The position numbers and the translations under genes are program-made. DNA of 64,000 nucleotides from Maribacter algarum (ex Zhang et al. 2020) (GTDB lineage Bacteria; Bacteroidota; Bacteroidia; Flavobacteriales; Flavobacteriaceae): NCBI RefSeq assembly GCF_005885635.1, contig NZ_VATY01000001.1:248001-312000 (forward strand), given 5' to 3'. Below are positions 25,268-33,361 of this stretch, in pieces. The notes beneath the pieces are model-generated. The model worked only from the letters and a program-made list of their open reading frames with translations, had not been told where the DNA came from and did no database searches. How positions within the stretch are numbered: position 1 is the first letter of the stretch; every line of letters begins with the position of its first letter.

Positions 25268-26605
25268 TTAGCGCATTCCTTTCATTCCACCCATCATTTG
25301 CATCATACGTTTGCCACCACCACCTTGCATCATCTTCATCATTTTGCTCATTTGGTCAAACTGCTTTAGTAATTGATTCACATCTTGCACATCGCGACCT
25401 GCACCTTTGGCAATTCTTTTTTTACGGCTGGCATTGAGTTTTGACGGATTTGAACGTTCGTCGGGAGTCATTGAATGAATAATAGCTTCAATGTGTTTGA
25501 AAGCATCATCGTCAATATCCAATCCCTTTAAAGCTTTGCCAGCTCCAGGTATCATGCCCATCAAATCTTTAATATTACCCATCTTCTTAATCTGCTGAAT
25601 TTGAGATAGAAAATCATCGAATCCGAATTTGTTCTTGGCGATTTTCTTTTGGATTTTCCGCGCTTCCTCTTCATCGAATTGGTCTTGTGCTCTTTCCACA
25701 AGGGAAATCACATCACCCATTCCCAAAATACGATCCGCCATACGATCTGGATAGAAGACATCAATAGCTTCCATCTTCTCGCCCGTACCTATAAACTTAA
25801 TCGGCTTATCAACTACAGATTTAATGGAAATAGCTGCACCACCACGTGTATCACCATCTAACTTGGTTAGAATAACTCCGTCGAAATTTAGAATATCATT
25901 GAAAGCCTTCGCTGTATTCACAGCGTCTTGACCTGTCATAGAATCAACTACGAAAAGTGTTTCTTGCGGCTGTATGGCTTTATGGATGTTTGAAATTTCA
26001 TCCATCATCTTTTCGTCCACAGCCAAACGACCTGCGGTATCAATAATTACCACATTATGTCCATTGGATTTTGCATGAGCGATAGCCGCTTTTGAAATGG
26101 AAACAGGGTCATTGTTTTCTCTATCAGAATACACCTCAACACCAATCTGTTCGCCAACTACATGAAGTTGGTCAATCGCTGCGGGACGATAAACATCACA
26201 GGCAACCAACAGTGGTTTCTTGGTCTTCTTCGTTTTTAAATAATTCGCCAGCTTTCCAGAAAAAGTGGTTTTACCAGAACCTTGTAGTCCGGACATCAAT
26301 ATTATGGAAGGATTTCCTGAAAGGTTGATTCCTTCGGATTCTCCGCCCATCAATGCAGTCAGCTCATCCTTGACGATTTTCACCATCAATTGACCGGGTT
26401 GCAAAGTCGTCAATACATTTTGACCTAGCGCTTTTTCCTTTACACGGTTGGTAAACTCTTTTGCTATTTTGAAATTAACATCGGCATCCAATAAGGCCCT
26501 ACGGACTTCCTTGGTAGTCTCTGCTACGTTGATTTCTGTAATCTGTCCATGCCCTTTAAGAACATGTAAAGCTTTATCTAGCTTTTCACTTAAATTATCA
26601 AACAT
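25268..26605 (-). CDS. ffh: Signal recognition particle protein Ffh
   Basis: A 445-residue GTPase that, with SRP RNA and FtsY, targets inner-membrane proteins. N-domain helices occupy residues 1-85; the G-domain holds the P-loop GLQGSGKTTFSGKLA, ACDVYRPAAIDQL, IDTAGRL and TKLDGDTRGGAA; the C-terminal M-domain is methionine-rich, ending MMKMMQGGGGKRMMQMMGG. Standard length. No SRP RNA gene is visible in the window. A perfect -7 box lies 25 bp upstream. folD follows after 46 bp. Confidence 0.98.
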   Translation of the reverse strand: MFDNLSEKLDKALHVLKGHGQITEINVAETTKEVRRALLDADVNFKIAKEFTNRVKEKALGQNVLTTLQPGQLMVKIVKDELTALMGGESEGINLSGNPSIILMSGLQGSGKTTFSGKLANYLKTKKTKKPLLVACDVYRPAAIDQLHVVGEQIGVEVYSDRENNDPVSISKAAIAHAKSNGHNVVIIDTAGRLAVDEKMMDEISNIHKAIQPQETLFVVDSMTGQDAVNTAKAFNDILNFDGVILTKLDGDTRGGAAISIKSVVDKPIKFIGTGEKMEAIDVFYPDRMADRILGMGDVISLVERAQDQFDEEEARKIQKKIAKNKFGFDDFLSQIQQIKKMGNIKDLMGMIPGAGKALKGLDIDDDAFKHIEAIIHSMTPDERSNPSKLNASRKKRIAKGAGRDVQDVNQLLKQFDQMSKMMKMMQGGGGKRMMQMMGGMKGMR

Positions 26606-26630
26606 CGTCTTGCTGTCTTTTGAAGAAAAG

Positions 26631-26638
26631 CAAATTTA
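26631..26638 (-). promoter_or_regulatory. -7 promoter box of ffh
   Basis: Minus-strand TAAATTTG, exact TAnnTTTG, 25 bp upstream of the ffh ATG at 26605, predicting a leader of about 20 nucleotides. Confidence 0.5.
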
Positions 26639-26679
26639 AGGAATACAAAAGGAAAAGTTAGATATGCTCCAAAAAATAT

Positions 26680-26720
26680 CAAAAGTAAAGAGCACCCATC
26701 TTGCGATGAATGCTCTTTAA
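26680..26720 (-). terminator. Terminator of the acidic repeat lipoprotein gene
   Basis: AAAGAGCA (26687-26694) pairs with TGCTCTTT (26711-26718), with an additional CATC/GATG inside the loop. On the minus strand it is followed by a moderately T-rich run, and lies about 57 bp beyond the lipoprotein gene's stop. Confidence 0.55.
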
Positions 26721-26775
26721 AAATGTGGGGCAAAAAAGGTGTGGGACTAAACTTTCTTTTATAAATCAGGAGGCT

Positions 26776-28167
26776 TTATTCGCAATCTTTTTCAATCACT
26801 AAATACTGGTCTCCTCTTTTCATTTTAAATCGGTCTCCTCTACATTCAATAATTTCCCATTCGCCAATGTAGTTGGCCATTTCCATACTTAAGTTATTGA
26901 AAGTGATTGTGGTTCCTGAAATTTCCCAATTACCTTCGTCAACAACTGTTTCATTTGGATTTCTTACGTGAATGTTCATACTTGTAAAGTCCATTCTAAA
27001 GTCATCCAAATACTCATTATTCCCATCTGAAACAGCCCAAACACATTCATCGAGTAATGTTTCTTTTATAAAAGCCTCTGTGCACTCTACCATTGGTTCT
27101 TCACAAACTCTTTTTAAGATAAGTTTATCTCCGTCAGCACCTATGATATAAAGCTTTATTCTATCCTTATCAATTTCGTACACAAACCACTCTAAGCTAA
27201 AGGCCTCTATGAATTCAAATTCTAAAGTTAATTTCACACGGTAATCTGTAACTTTTGTACTCCATTCTCCCTCTAACATATTGCCTTCTCTATCACGAGC
27301 AACTACGGTACTATCTTCCTTGAAATTCAAAACATAATCAGCATAAGCATCCGCAACTATACCTTGAGTTAAATCACTTCTTCGCAATTCTTTAACCAAC
27401 CAAGGACATTCAACTAATAGATTATCCAAACGTTCTTTCGTAAAATCATCATCATTGTGATCATTATCATCATCTTCGTCACAAGCCTCCTTAGCACGCT
27501 CCATCGCATCAGCTAATTCTTCATTATTATTTGCAGTTACTTTTGTACCATCAAACATTTCGAACATAACTGGAAATTCGATACTAATCACATCGGTTTC
27601 ACTAAGACCTGCAAAGAAACGTCTCATTTCCTTATCACTATTTACCGTAACCGAACCTGTTTGCTCCAAGTTTGGGTTATAAGTAAAAAGCGTAACTGGA
27701 TAAACTACATCAATACATTCGATATCATCATCATCACCGCCTTCAATACATTCCTTAGCAAGCTCTCTTAAATCAGCTATACTATTTATTGTTATTTCGG
27801 TATAATCAGCTTTAGTAACTGTAATAGGGAAAATGATGTCAAGAATATCATCATCACTATCAAGTGCATCAAATAATTCTTCAATGATTTCTAAATCGTC
27901 TTCAGAATCAATGGTAATTTCAAGTCCATTTACCATGACAGTATATGGAAAACGAATATCAAAACAACTTGATCCATCTACAATATTGTCATGAGAACCG
28001 TCATTTGAAACGGTGCGCTCAATTAATTTAGTAGTTGCCGAATTAGCAGTAAGGGTCTGTTTTTCATCTAATTGAATATCCAGGGGTTCTTCATTCGAAC
28101 AAGAGGTAAAACTTAGAGCGAATGCAAGTAGGATTGCATAGGTCGCGAAATTCAAGAACTTTTTCAT
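26776..28167 (-). CDS. Acidic lipoprotein with four tandem repeats and two lipocalin-like units
   Basis: A 463-residue lipoprotein (FALSFTSC, C23). Residues 68-100, 107-138, 150-186 and 192-226 are four copies of a unit of the form h-D-I-x-F-P-h-T-h, a turn, then h-T-h-N-S-x-x-D-L (for example DIIFPITVTKADYTEITINS), linked by very acidic stretches (GGDDDD; CDEDDDNDHNDDD). Residues about 250-355 and 362-463 are two related beta-rich units ending in IKLYIIGADGDKLILKR and FKMKRGDQYLVIEK, which look like lipocalin-like barrels. I know no function. It is divergent, 88 bp away, from an ECF sigma / FecR / TonB-receptor operon, so it may be the system's target or a ligand-binding partner; that is inference. 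Has its own terminator. Confidence 0.8.
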   Translation of the reverse strand: MKKFLNFATYAILLAFALSFTSCSNEEPLDIQLDEKQTLTANSATTKLIERTVSNDGSHDNIVDGSSCFDIRFPYTVMVNGLEITIDSEDDLEIIEELFDALDSDDDILDIIFPITVTKADYTEITINSIADLRELAKECIEGGDDDDIECIDVVYPVTLFTYNPNLEQTGSVTVNSDKEMRRFFAGLSETDVISIEFPVMFEMFDGTKVTANNNEELADAMERAKEACDEDDDNDHNDDDFTKERLDNLLVECPWLVKELRRSDLTQGIVADAYADYVLNFKEDSTVVARDREGNMLEGEWSTKVTDYRVKLTLEFEFIEAFSLEWFVYEIDKDRIKLYIIGADGDKLILKRVCEEPMVECTEAFIKETLLDECVWAVSDGNNEYLDDFRMDFTSMNIHVRNPNETVVDEGNWEISGTTITFNNLSMEMANYIGEWEIIECRGDRFKMKRGDQYLVIEKDCE

Positions 28168-28250
28168 AATGATTTGGAATTTTGTTTGTTATAGGTTTAA
28201 AACAATCGATTTTAAAAACACCCTACTTTCGGTTTTAAATTTTTTCTAAA

Positions 28251-28258
28251 TATCTTTG
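28251..28258 (+). promoter_or_regulatory. -7 promoter box at the sigma factor gene
   Basis: TATCTTTG, exact TAnnTTTG, with a partial -33 element (TTTCG) 19 bp upstream. The box overlaps the most upstream possible start codon (TTG at 28256), implying that transcription begins around 28263-28266 and that the true translation start is further down. The box type indicates the housekeeping sigma rather than autoregulation. Confidence 0.45.
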
Positions 28259-28786
28259 AAAAAAACCAACTCTTTGGAAACCAAAAATAACGATACCGTC
28301 TGCGACGAGCAGGTCTTTAGCAATATCTTCAAAGCTAATTCTAAAACGGTATTTAATTATATATATTATAAGTTCGGCAACGAGGAAAAATCGTATGACG
28401 CTGTGCAAGAGGCCTTTGTAAAGCTATGGGAAAATTGCGCCAAAGTTTCACCAGAAAAAGCAAAATCATATGTATACACTGTAGCCAACAATTTATATCT
28501 GAATGTTATCAAGGCGGAAAAGGTGCGTTTGAAGTATGCAGACAAGACTTTGAAGACTACTTCAGAGACTCCGGAGTTCTTGATGGAAGAGAGTGAATTT
28601 AAAACCAAACTAGACAAAGCACTCAACGATTTACCAGAAAATCAAAGAATTACTTTCCTATTAAATCGTATTGATGGAAAAAAATATAAGGAAATCGCTC
28701 AAATGGAGGGAGTTAGCGTGAAAGCAATCGAGAAGCGGATGCATTTAGCTTTGAAGTCGCTCAGGGAGAAAATTGATGGAATTTAA
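28256..28786 (+). CDS. ECF RNA polymerase sigma-70 factor (FecI-like, Bacteroidota type)
   Basis: About 170-176 residues. Sigma region 2 is VFSNIFKANSKTVFNYIYYK to AVQEAFVKLWENC; region 4 is LNDLPENQRITFLLNRIDG with the helix-turn-helix YKEIAQMEGVSVKAIEKRMH. No ATG exists before residue 100 in this frame; the frame closes upstream at 28247. Candidate starts are TTG 28256, which lies inside the predicted -7 box, and TTG 28274, which lies a plausible ten bases after the predicted transcription start; I favour 28274 on that ground. It forms an operon with the FecR anti-sigma and STN receptor genes that follow, so it is expected to be released when the receptor binds ligand. Confidence 0.88.
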   Translation: MKKTNSLETKNNDTVCDEQVFSNIFKANSKTVFNYIYYKFGNEEKSYDAVQEAFVKLWENCAKVSPEKAKSYVYTVANNLYLNVIKAEKVRLKYADKTLKTTSETPEFLMEESEFKTKLDKALNDLPENQRITFLLNRIDGKKYKEIAQMEGVSVKAIEKRMHLALKSLREKIDGI

Positions 28787-28892
28787 AAGAATAAAAAACG
28801 ACAATTGGGGTGATTTTGCCCCTTTAAACGTGAATATTTATATACTCAACGATAAATTAGAAATGAACGCTGTATATAAGGTAGGGTTTTAA
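28776..28892 (+). CDS. Possible 38-residue ORF coupled to the sigma factor gene
   Basis: ATG at 28776 lies inside the last codons of the sigma gene (11-base overlap) and the frame runs to TAA at 28890-28892. The product would be basic and aromatic-rich, beginning MEFKRIKNDNWGDFAPL. It fills most of the otherwise unexplained 143 bp between the sigma and FecR genes. I recognise no family and an open frame of this length can occur by chance in AT-rich DNA. Confidence 0.25.
   Translation: MEFKRIKNDNWGDFAPLNVNIYILNDKLEMNAVYKVGF
28807..28822 (+). other. Small GGGG/CCCC hairpin between sigma and FecR genes
   Basis: GGGG-tgattttg-CCCC followed by TTT. Short stem, weak T run; could attenuate transcription between the sigma and anti-sigma genes or mean nothing. 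Confidence 0.25.
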
Positions 28893-28929
28893 GCTAATTG
28901 GTTGTTATTAAGATAGTAAGATAGAAATC

Positions 28930-29841
28930 ATGCAAGAAAATTATTTAGCAAAATGGCTGAACAATGAGCTCTCTGAAGCAGAACTTGCGGAATTTAAGAA
29001 TTCCGATGAGTATGCTTCGTATCAGCAAATTGTTGACGCCGCGAATGCTTTAAAGTCCCCCGATTTTAATGCTGATGCAGCCCTTGAGGCCCTAAAAAAT
29101 AAGCGTTCACTAAGCGATAAAAAGGTTATTCAATTGAATCCATTTAAGAGGTTCCTAAAAGTGGCCGCGGTTGTGGCCATACTCCTTACGGGTACTTACT
29201 TTTATGTAAGCTCTTTGGATGAGCAAATAAGCACACAATATGCCGAAAACAAGGAAATCGTTCTCCCTGATAATTCGGAAATTGTTTTAAATGCCGATTC
29301 AAAAATCACCTACAACAAAAAGAATTGGGACAGCAACCGAAATGTAACCTTAGAAGGAGAAGCCTTCTTTAAGGTCGCAAAGGGAAAACGCTTTACGGTT
29401 GCTACTGATGCGGGAGAAGTAGCCGTTTTGGGTACCCAATTTAATGTTGAAAATAGAATAGGTTTCTTCGAAGTTACCTGTTTTGAAGGATTAGTAAGTG
29501 TTTCCTTTGACGGAAAAGAAACCAAACTACCCGCCGGTAATTCGTTTGTCGCCTTAAATGGCGAAATTGTTTCTGAAGAAAAAGAAAATTCAACAGCTCC
29601 TTCGTGGATAAATGCTGAAAGTTCTTTTAAAAGTATTCCTTTGAAGTATGTTCTCGACGAATTTCAAAGACAACACAATATCATTGTTGAGACCAAAAAT
29701 ATTGACACAAACCTACTGTACACGGGTTCATTTAGCAATACAGATGCTAATTTGGCGTTACGAAGTATTAGTACGCCTTCACGAATAAAGTTTAAATTAG
29801 AGGGCAACAAAGTGCTCTTCTATGCCGAGAACTCACAGTAA
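28930..29841 (+). CDS. FecR family anti-sigma factor (DUF4974 C-terminus)
   Basis: A 303-residue single-pass inner-membrane protein. The cytoplasmic N-terminus (YLAKWLNNELSEAELAEF) binds the sigma factor; one membrane helix is at about 77-93 (VAAVVAILLTGTYFYV); the periplasmic FecR domain (about 103-205) contains VLPDNSEIVLNADSKITY and GEAFFKVAKGKRFTV; the C-terminal DUF4974 domain (about 230-300) begins FKSIPLKYVLDEFQRQHNI. It relays the state of the receptor's STN domain to the sigma factor. The receptor gene overlaps its 3' end by 20 bp, so expression is tightly linked. Confidence 0.93.
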   Translation: MQENYLAKWLNNELSEAELAEFKNSDEYASYQQIVDAANALKSPDFNADAALEALKNKRSLSDKKVIQLNPFKRFLKVAAVVAILLTGTYFYVSSLDEQISTQYAENKEIVLPDNSEIVLNADSKITYNKKNWDSNRNVTLEGEAFFKVAKGKRFTVATDAGEVAVLGTQFNVENRIGFFEVTCFEGLVSVSFDGKETKLPAGNSFVALNGEIVSEEKENSTAPSWINAESSFKSIPLKYVLDEFQRQHNIIVETKNIDTNLLYTGSFSNTDANLALRSISTPSRIKFKLEGNKVLFYAENSQ

Positions 29842-32374
29842 GCTTTTAGGAATTCTTTCCATTATAGTTCTACTTTGCGTCTTTTCCGTAACTAATGCCC
29901 AAGAAAAGACGATAGAAGAAACCTCTCTTATCACATATATTCAGCAGCTCGAAGACAAATTTGAGATTAAATTTTCTTTTGCGGATGCTGATATTGGGTC
30001 CGTAAAGATTACCATTCCGGAATCGGAAGTTTTGGCCGAGATTCTAAATCACCTAAGAATTCAAACCAAGCTTAAAATCCAAAAACTCAACGAGCGGTAT
30101 TACACTATTGTAAATACCAATACGATTTCTATTTGTGGTGTTGTTCTCGATAATTTTCAACAAAACACAGTGGCGGGTGCTACTGTTGAAATCCTAGAAA
30201 CCGATAGGGCGATAATTACTGATGGGCTGGGGAATTTCTCTCTTGAAAATGTTCCATTGAACGCTAAAATCCAAATCAAACACATTGGTTTTAAAACCCT
30301 GTTCATTGATGCCAAAGAACTGGTAAATACTGACCCTTGTCAAACATTATTACTCTCTCAATTTTATCAAAAACTTGAAGAGGTAGTTGTTTATGAATTC
30401 TTGACCAAAGGGCTGGTACAACAACTGGATGGTAGCATACAAATGAACACAGATGAATTTGGAATATTACCGGGGTTGATAGAACCCGACGTTTTGCAAA
30501 CAATCCAAGCCCTACCTGGAATCAAAAGTATTGACGAAACCGTTTCGGACATTAACATACGTGGGGGTAGTAATGACCAAAACCTCATCTTGTGGGATGG
30601 AATTAAAATGTATCAATCCGGACACTTTTTTGGACTGATTTCTGCTTTCAATCCATTTCTAACAGATGAAGTGACCCTGATTAAAAATGGAACAAGTGCC
30701 CAATATGGCGATGGAGTAAGTGGCATTATTGACATGCGAACCAATAATGAGCTTACCGAAAATTATTATGGAGGTGGGGGTTTTAATCTTATTAGTGGCG
30801 ATTTATATGGACAAGTACCCTTGGGGAAAAAAGTAGCCTTTCAATTCTCAGGAAGACGTTCTCTTACAGATTTCTTTACTACTACAACCTTCGACAACCT
30901 ATTTACCAAAGCATTCTTAAATGACCAAATCAAAGATGGTCTCGCCCAAGCTGTTGACGTAGAAAGAGATGACAAGTTCTACTTTTACGATTTTACAGGA
31001 AAGGTTCTATACGATATTAACGAGAAACAGAAACTGCGATTCAGTTTTATTAACATCAACAACTTTTTAGATTATTCAGAAAATATACCAAGCCTAAATC
31101 GTGAAACCATTAGTGGGTTAGACCAAACCAATTATTCACTTGGCGGAAGCCTTGAAAGCAAGTGGTCAAAAAAATTCTCCACCGTTCTGAATACGTATTA
31201 TAGCAATTACAATCTAGATGCCAACTCGGCCACTGGCCAACAATCGCTCTTACAAAGAAATAAGGTTGCTGAAAAGGCTTTTAAACTAAATTCGAATTTT
31301 CAACTTAAGAATAACCTCAATTGGCTGAATGGGTATCAATTAACAGAAACTAGTATCACAAATGAGACCCTGGTTACCCAACCCCAATTTGGTAGTAAAG
31401 TAAAAGACCTAATTAAAGTGCATTCACTATTTTCAGAACTGAGTTATACATCGCCAAATAAAAAATTGAACACCCGAGGTGGAATTCGACTGAATTACTT
31501 TGACAATCCTGATTCGTTAAGTGTAGTTACGGTTGAACCTCGTTTGAATATTAATTATGCGATTACTAAAGAACTAAAAGTTAATATATTAGGTGAATTC
31601 AAAAGTCAAGGGGTTAACCAAAAACTAGACTTGGAGCAAAACTTCTTAGGAATTGAAAAACGTCGTTGGGTTCTTTCTGACGGAGAAAGTCTTCCCGTCA
31701 CCAAAAGCAAACAAATCTCTTTAGGAATCAACTATGATGCAAAAAACCTATATGTGGGCCTAGAAGGCTTTTACAAAGAGGTAAATGGTATTAACACTAT
31801 AACGCAAGGGTTTCAAAATCAAAGTCAATTCGGAAGCGAAATAGGTAAGTATGATATTAAAGGAATAGAATTTTTAATCAATAAGAAAACCTCCAAGTAT
31901 AGTGTTTGGGCCAGTTATGCGTACAATTTCAATAATTATACTTTTGAATCTATTCCTCCACCAACCACCTTTCCGAACAATCTAGATATAAGGCATACCG
32001 CAACCTTTGCTGGCACGCTAACATTCAATAAGCTAAAAATTGGTGTCGGACTTAATTATCGCACAGGAAAGCCCTTTACCGAGCCCGACCCTGATAATCC
32101 AATCGATACAACATTTTTTCCAGGCTTGATAAACTACCAAGAAACCAATAGCCAAAGACTAGCCGAATACCTTAGGGCCGATGCGTCAGTGATTTACAAT
32201 TTTGACATTAAAAGTGGTATTAAAGCTTCTACGGGAATCTCCGTTTTAAACTTTACGAATAGGGAGAATATTCTAAACACCTATTACCAAGTCAATGACA
32301 CCAATACGATTGAGACCGTAGAAAGCTTTTCTTTGGGAATTACTCCCAATTTTAGCTTTCGAGTGAAGTTCTAA
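29822..32374 (+). CDS. TonB-dependent receptor with STN signalling domain
   Basis: An 850-residue outer-membrane protein. Signal peptide 1-26 (FSVTNAQ); STN domain about 30-97 (LEDKFEIKFSFADADIGS), which contacts FecR; carboxypeptidase-regulatory-like beta-sandwich about 104-180; plug about 200-307 with DINIRGGSNDQNLILWDG and QYGDGVSGIIDMRT; beta-barrel to the C-terminal F-S-F-R-V-K-F. It should import a ligand and signal its presence through FecR to the ECF sigma. No SusD gene follows, so this is not a standard Sus polysaccharide locus; the ligand is unknown. Its 3' end overlaps the convergent MtfA-like gene by 23 bp. Confidence 0.93.
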   Translation: MPRTHSKLLGILSIIVLLCVFSVTNAQEKTIEETSLITYIQQLEDKFEIKFSFADADIGSVKITIPESEVLAEILNHLRIQTKLKIQKLNERYYTIVNTNTISICGVVLDNFQQNTVAGATVEILETDRAIITDGLGNFSLENVPLNAKIQIKHIGFKTLFIDAKELVNTDPCQTLLLSQFYQKLEEVVVYEFLTKGLVQQLDGSIQMNTDEFGILPGLIEPDVLQTIQALPGIKSIDETVSDINIRGGSNDQNLILWDGIKMYQSGHFFGLISAFNPFLTDEVTLIKNGTSAQYGDGVSGIIDMRTNNELTENYYGGGGFNLISGDLYGQVPLGKKVAFQFSGRRSLTDFFTTTTFDNLFTKAFLNDQIKDGLAQAVDVERDDKFYFYDFTGKVLYDINEKQKLRFSFININNFLDYSENIPSLNRETISGLDQTNYSLGGSLESKWSKKFSTVLNTYYSNYNLDANSATGQQSLLQRNKVAEKAFKLNSNFQLKNNLNWLNGYQLTETSITNETLVTQPQFGSKVKDLIKVHSLFSELSYTSPNKKLNTRGGIRLNYFDNPDSLSVVTVEPRLNINYAITKELKVNILGEFKSQGVNQKLDLEQNFLGIEKRRWVLSDGESLPVTKSKQISLGINYDAKNLYVGLEGFYKEVNGINTITQGFQNQSQFGSEIGKYDIKGIEFLINKKTSKYSVWASYAYNFNNYTFESIPPPTTFPNNLDIRHTATFAGTLTFNKLKIGVGLNYRTGKPFTEPDPDNPIDTTFFPGLINYQETNSQRLAEYLRADASVIYNFDIKSGIKASTGISVLNFTNRENILNTYYQVNDTNTIETVESFSLGITPNFSFRVKF

Positions 32375-33182
32375 AAGTCCGACCTTCTTTATTAAAGTGA
32401 AAATCCATATTTAACATCACCTGTAACTCTTCAAACAATTCAGGAAAGTCATTCTTAAAAATAGCAGGGGTTTCGAAATAGTTCTCTACTGCCACTGAAA
32501 AGAACTCCTGTAAATTGGTAAGACCGTATTCACGAAAATATTGAGAAGCAGCTAATTTTACATTAAAGTCTTCTTCTCCAAACAACTTTTCTATTCGTCG
32601 TAATCCCACTCTAAACTTGCGCCCCTGCCAAGAATTATTCTTGTTCATTTCATAGCTTAGGGCATGTGCAAACTCATGCATGGCTAAGTTCTTATTGTCC
32701 ATTAAGTCCTCAAATCCCTCCCAAATCTTATCAGCCGAAAGAATGATAGTCTTAAAATTGGGATTGTACTCACCTAGATGATTTCTTCGATTAATCTTTG
32801 AATAATATTGGCTAGGATAAACGATAATTCGAATCAAGGAACGCATCATTCGGTATTGTCGTAAACCCAGTGTCATAATAACGATGGTAGCACTTAAAAG
32901 TAATTTAAGGTCTTCACTTCTGTCGGTATTTCCGTAAAAAACAAAGTGCTTTTTACTCCGAAACCAAATGATTCTTTCGTGGCATTTTGCCTTCATTTGA
33001 GGAGAAAACTCTTTATATATAGGAAAGTTATCCGCAAGAAAATCTTCCTCGCCTTCAGATAAAGGTTTGAGCTTTACAAAAGGATTGAATTGGTATAAAT
33101 CAATCGCATAGTATATCAAATAAAATGCATGACCAATTATACACGCAGGGGCTAAATATTTTAGGACATCCCAAAACTGCAT
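32352..33182 (-). CDS. MtfA-like zinc-dependent peptidase
   Basis: A 276-residue protein with a hydrophobic N-terminal segment (about 10-28) that could anchor it in the membrane. The zinc site is H169-E-F-A-H173 in AMHEFAHALSYEM, and the third ligand is probably the glutamate in NLQEFFSVAVENYFETP. The FKTIILSADKIWEGFED and YPSQYYSK segments match the MtfA/DUF980 family; E. coli MtfA interacts with the Mlc repressor, but flavobacterial versions are uncharacterised. The 3' end overlaps the TonB-receptor gene by 23 bp on the opposite strand. Confidence 0.85.
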   Translation of the reverse strand: MQFWDVLKYLAPACIIGHAFYLIYYAIDLYQFNPFVKLKPLSEGEEDFLADNFPIYKEFSPQMKAKCHERIIWFRSKKHFVFYGNTDRSEDLKLLLSATIVIMTLGLRQYRMMRSLIRIIVYPSQYYSKINRRNHLGEYNPNFKTIILSADKIWEGFEDLMDNKNLAMHEFAHALSYEMNKNNSWQGRKFRVGLRRIEKLFGEEDFNVKLAASQYFREYGLTNLQEFFSVAVENYFETPAIFKNDFPELFEELQVMLNMDFHFNKEGRTFRTSLES

Positions 33183-33361
33183 AGATTTAAAACTACGAAA
33201 GCGGGTTTTAATTGCCTATCAGCAGACTTGAATTGAGAAAAAAATTATAGTGGGCATTTCAAAATTAGCATCATTAAATACTCTTTTATAGGGTGCTCAA
33301 AGGCAATAAATTCAAATATTTATAGTTCTAGTATTCACCAAATTGTCACCAACCAAATCTC

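Noticed and set aside
29822-32374. Possible polysaccharide utilisation (Sus) locus
   Set aside because: The TonB receptor has an STN domain but no SusD gene and no glycoside hydrolase follows it.
33211-33307. ATTGCCT ... AGGCAAT inverted repeat before the DUF3857 pair
   Set aside because: Arms are 83 bases apart with nothing between to suggest a structure; seven-base matches are expected by chance.
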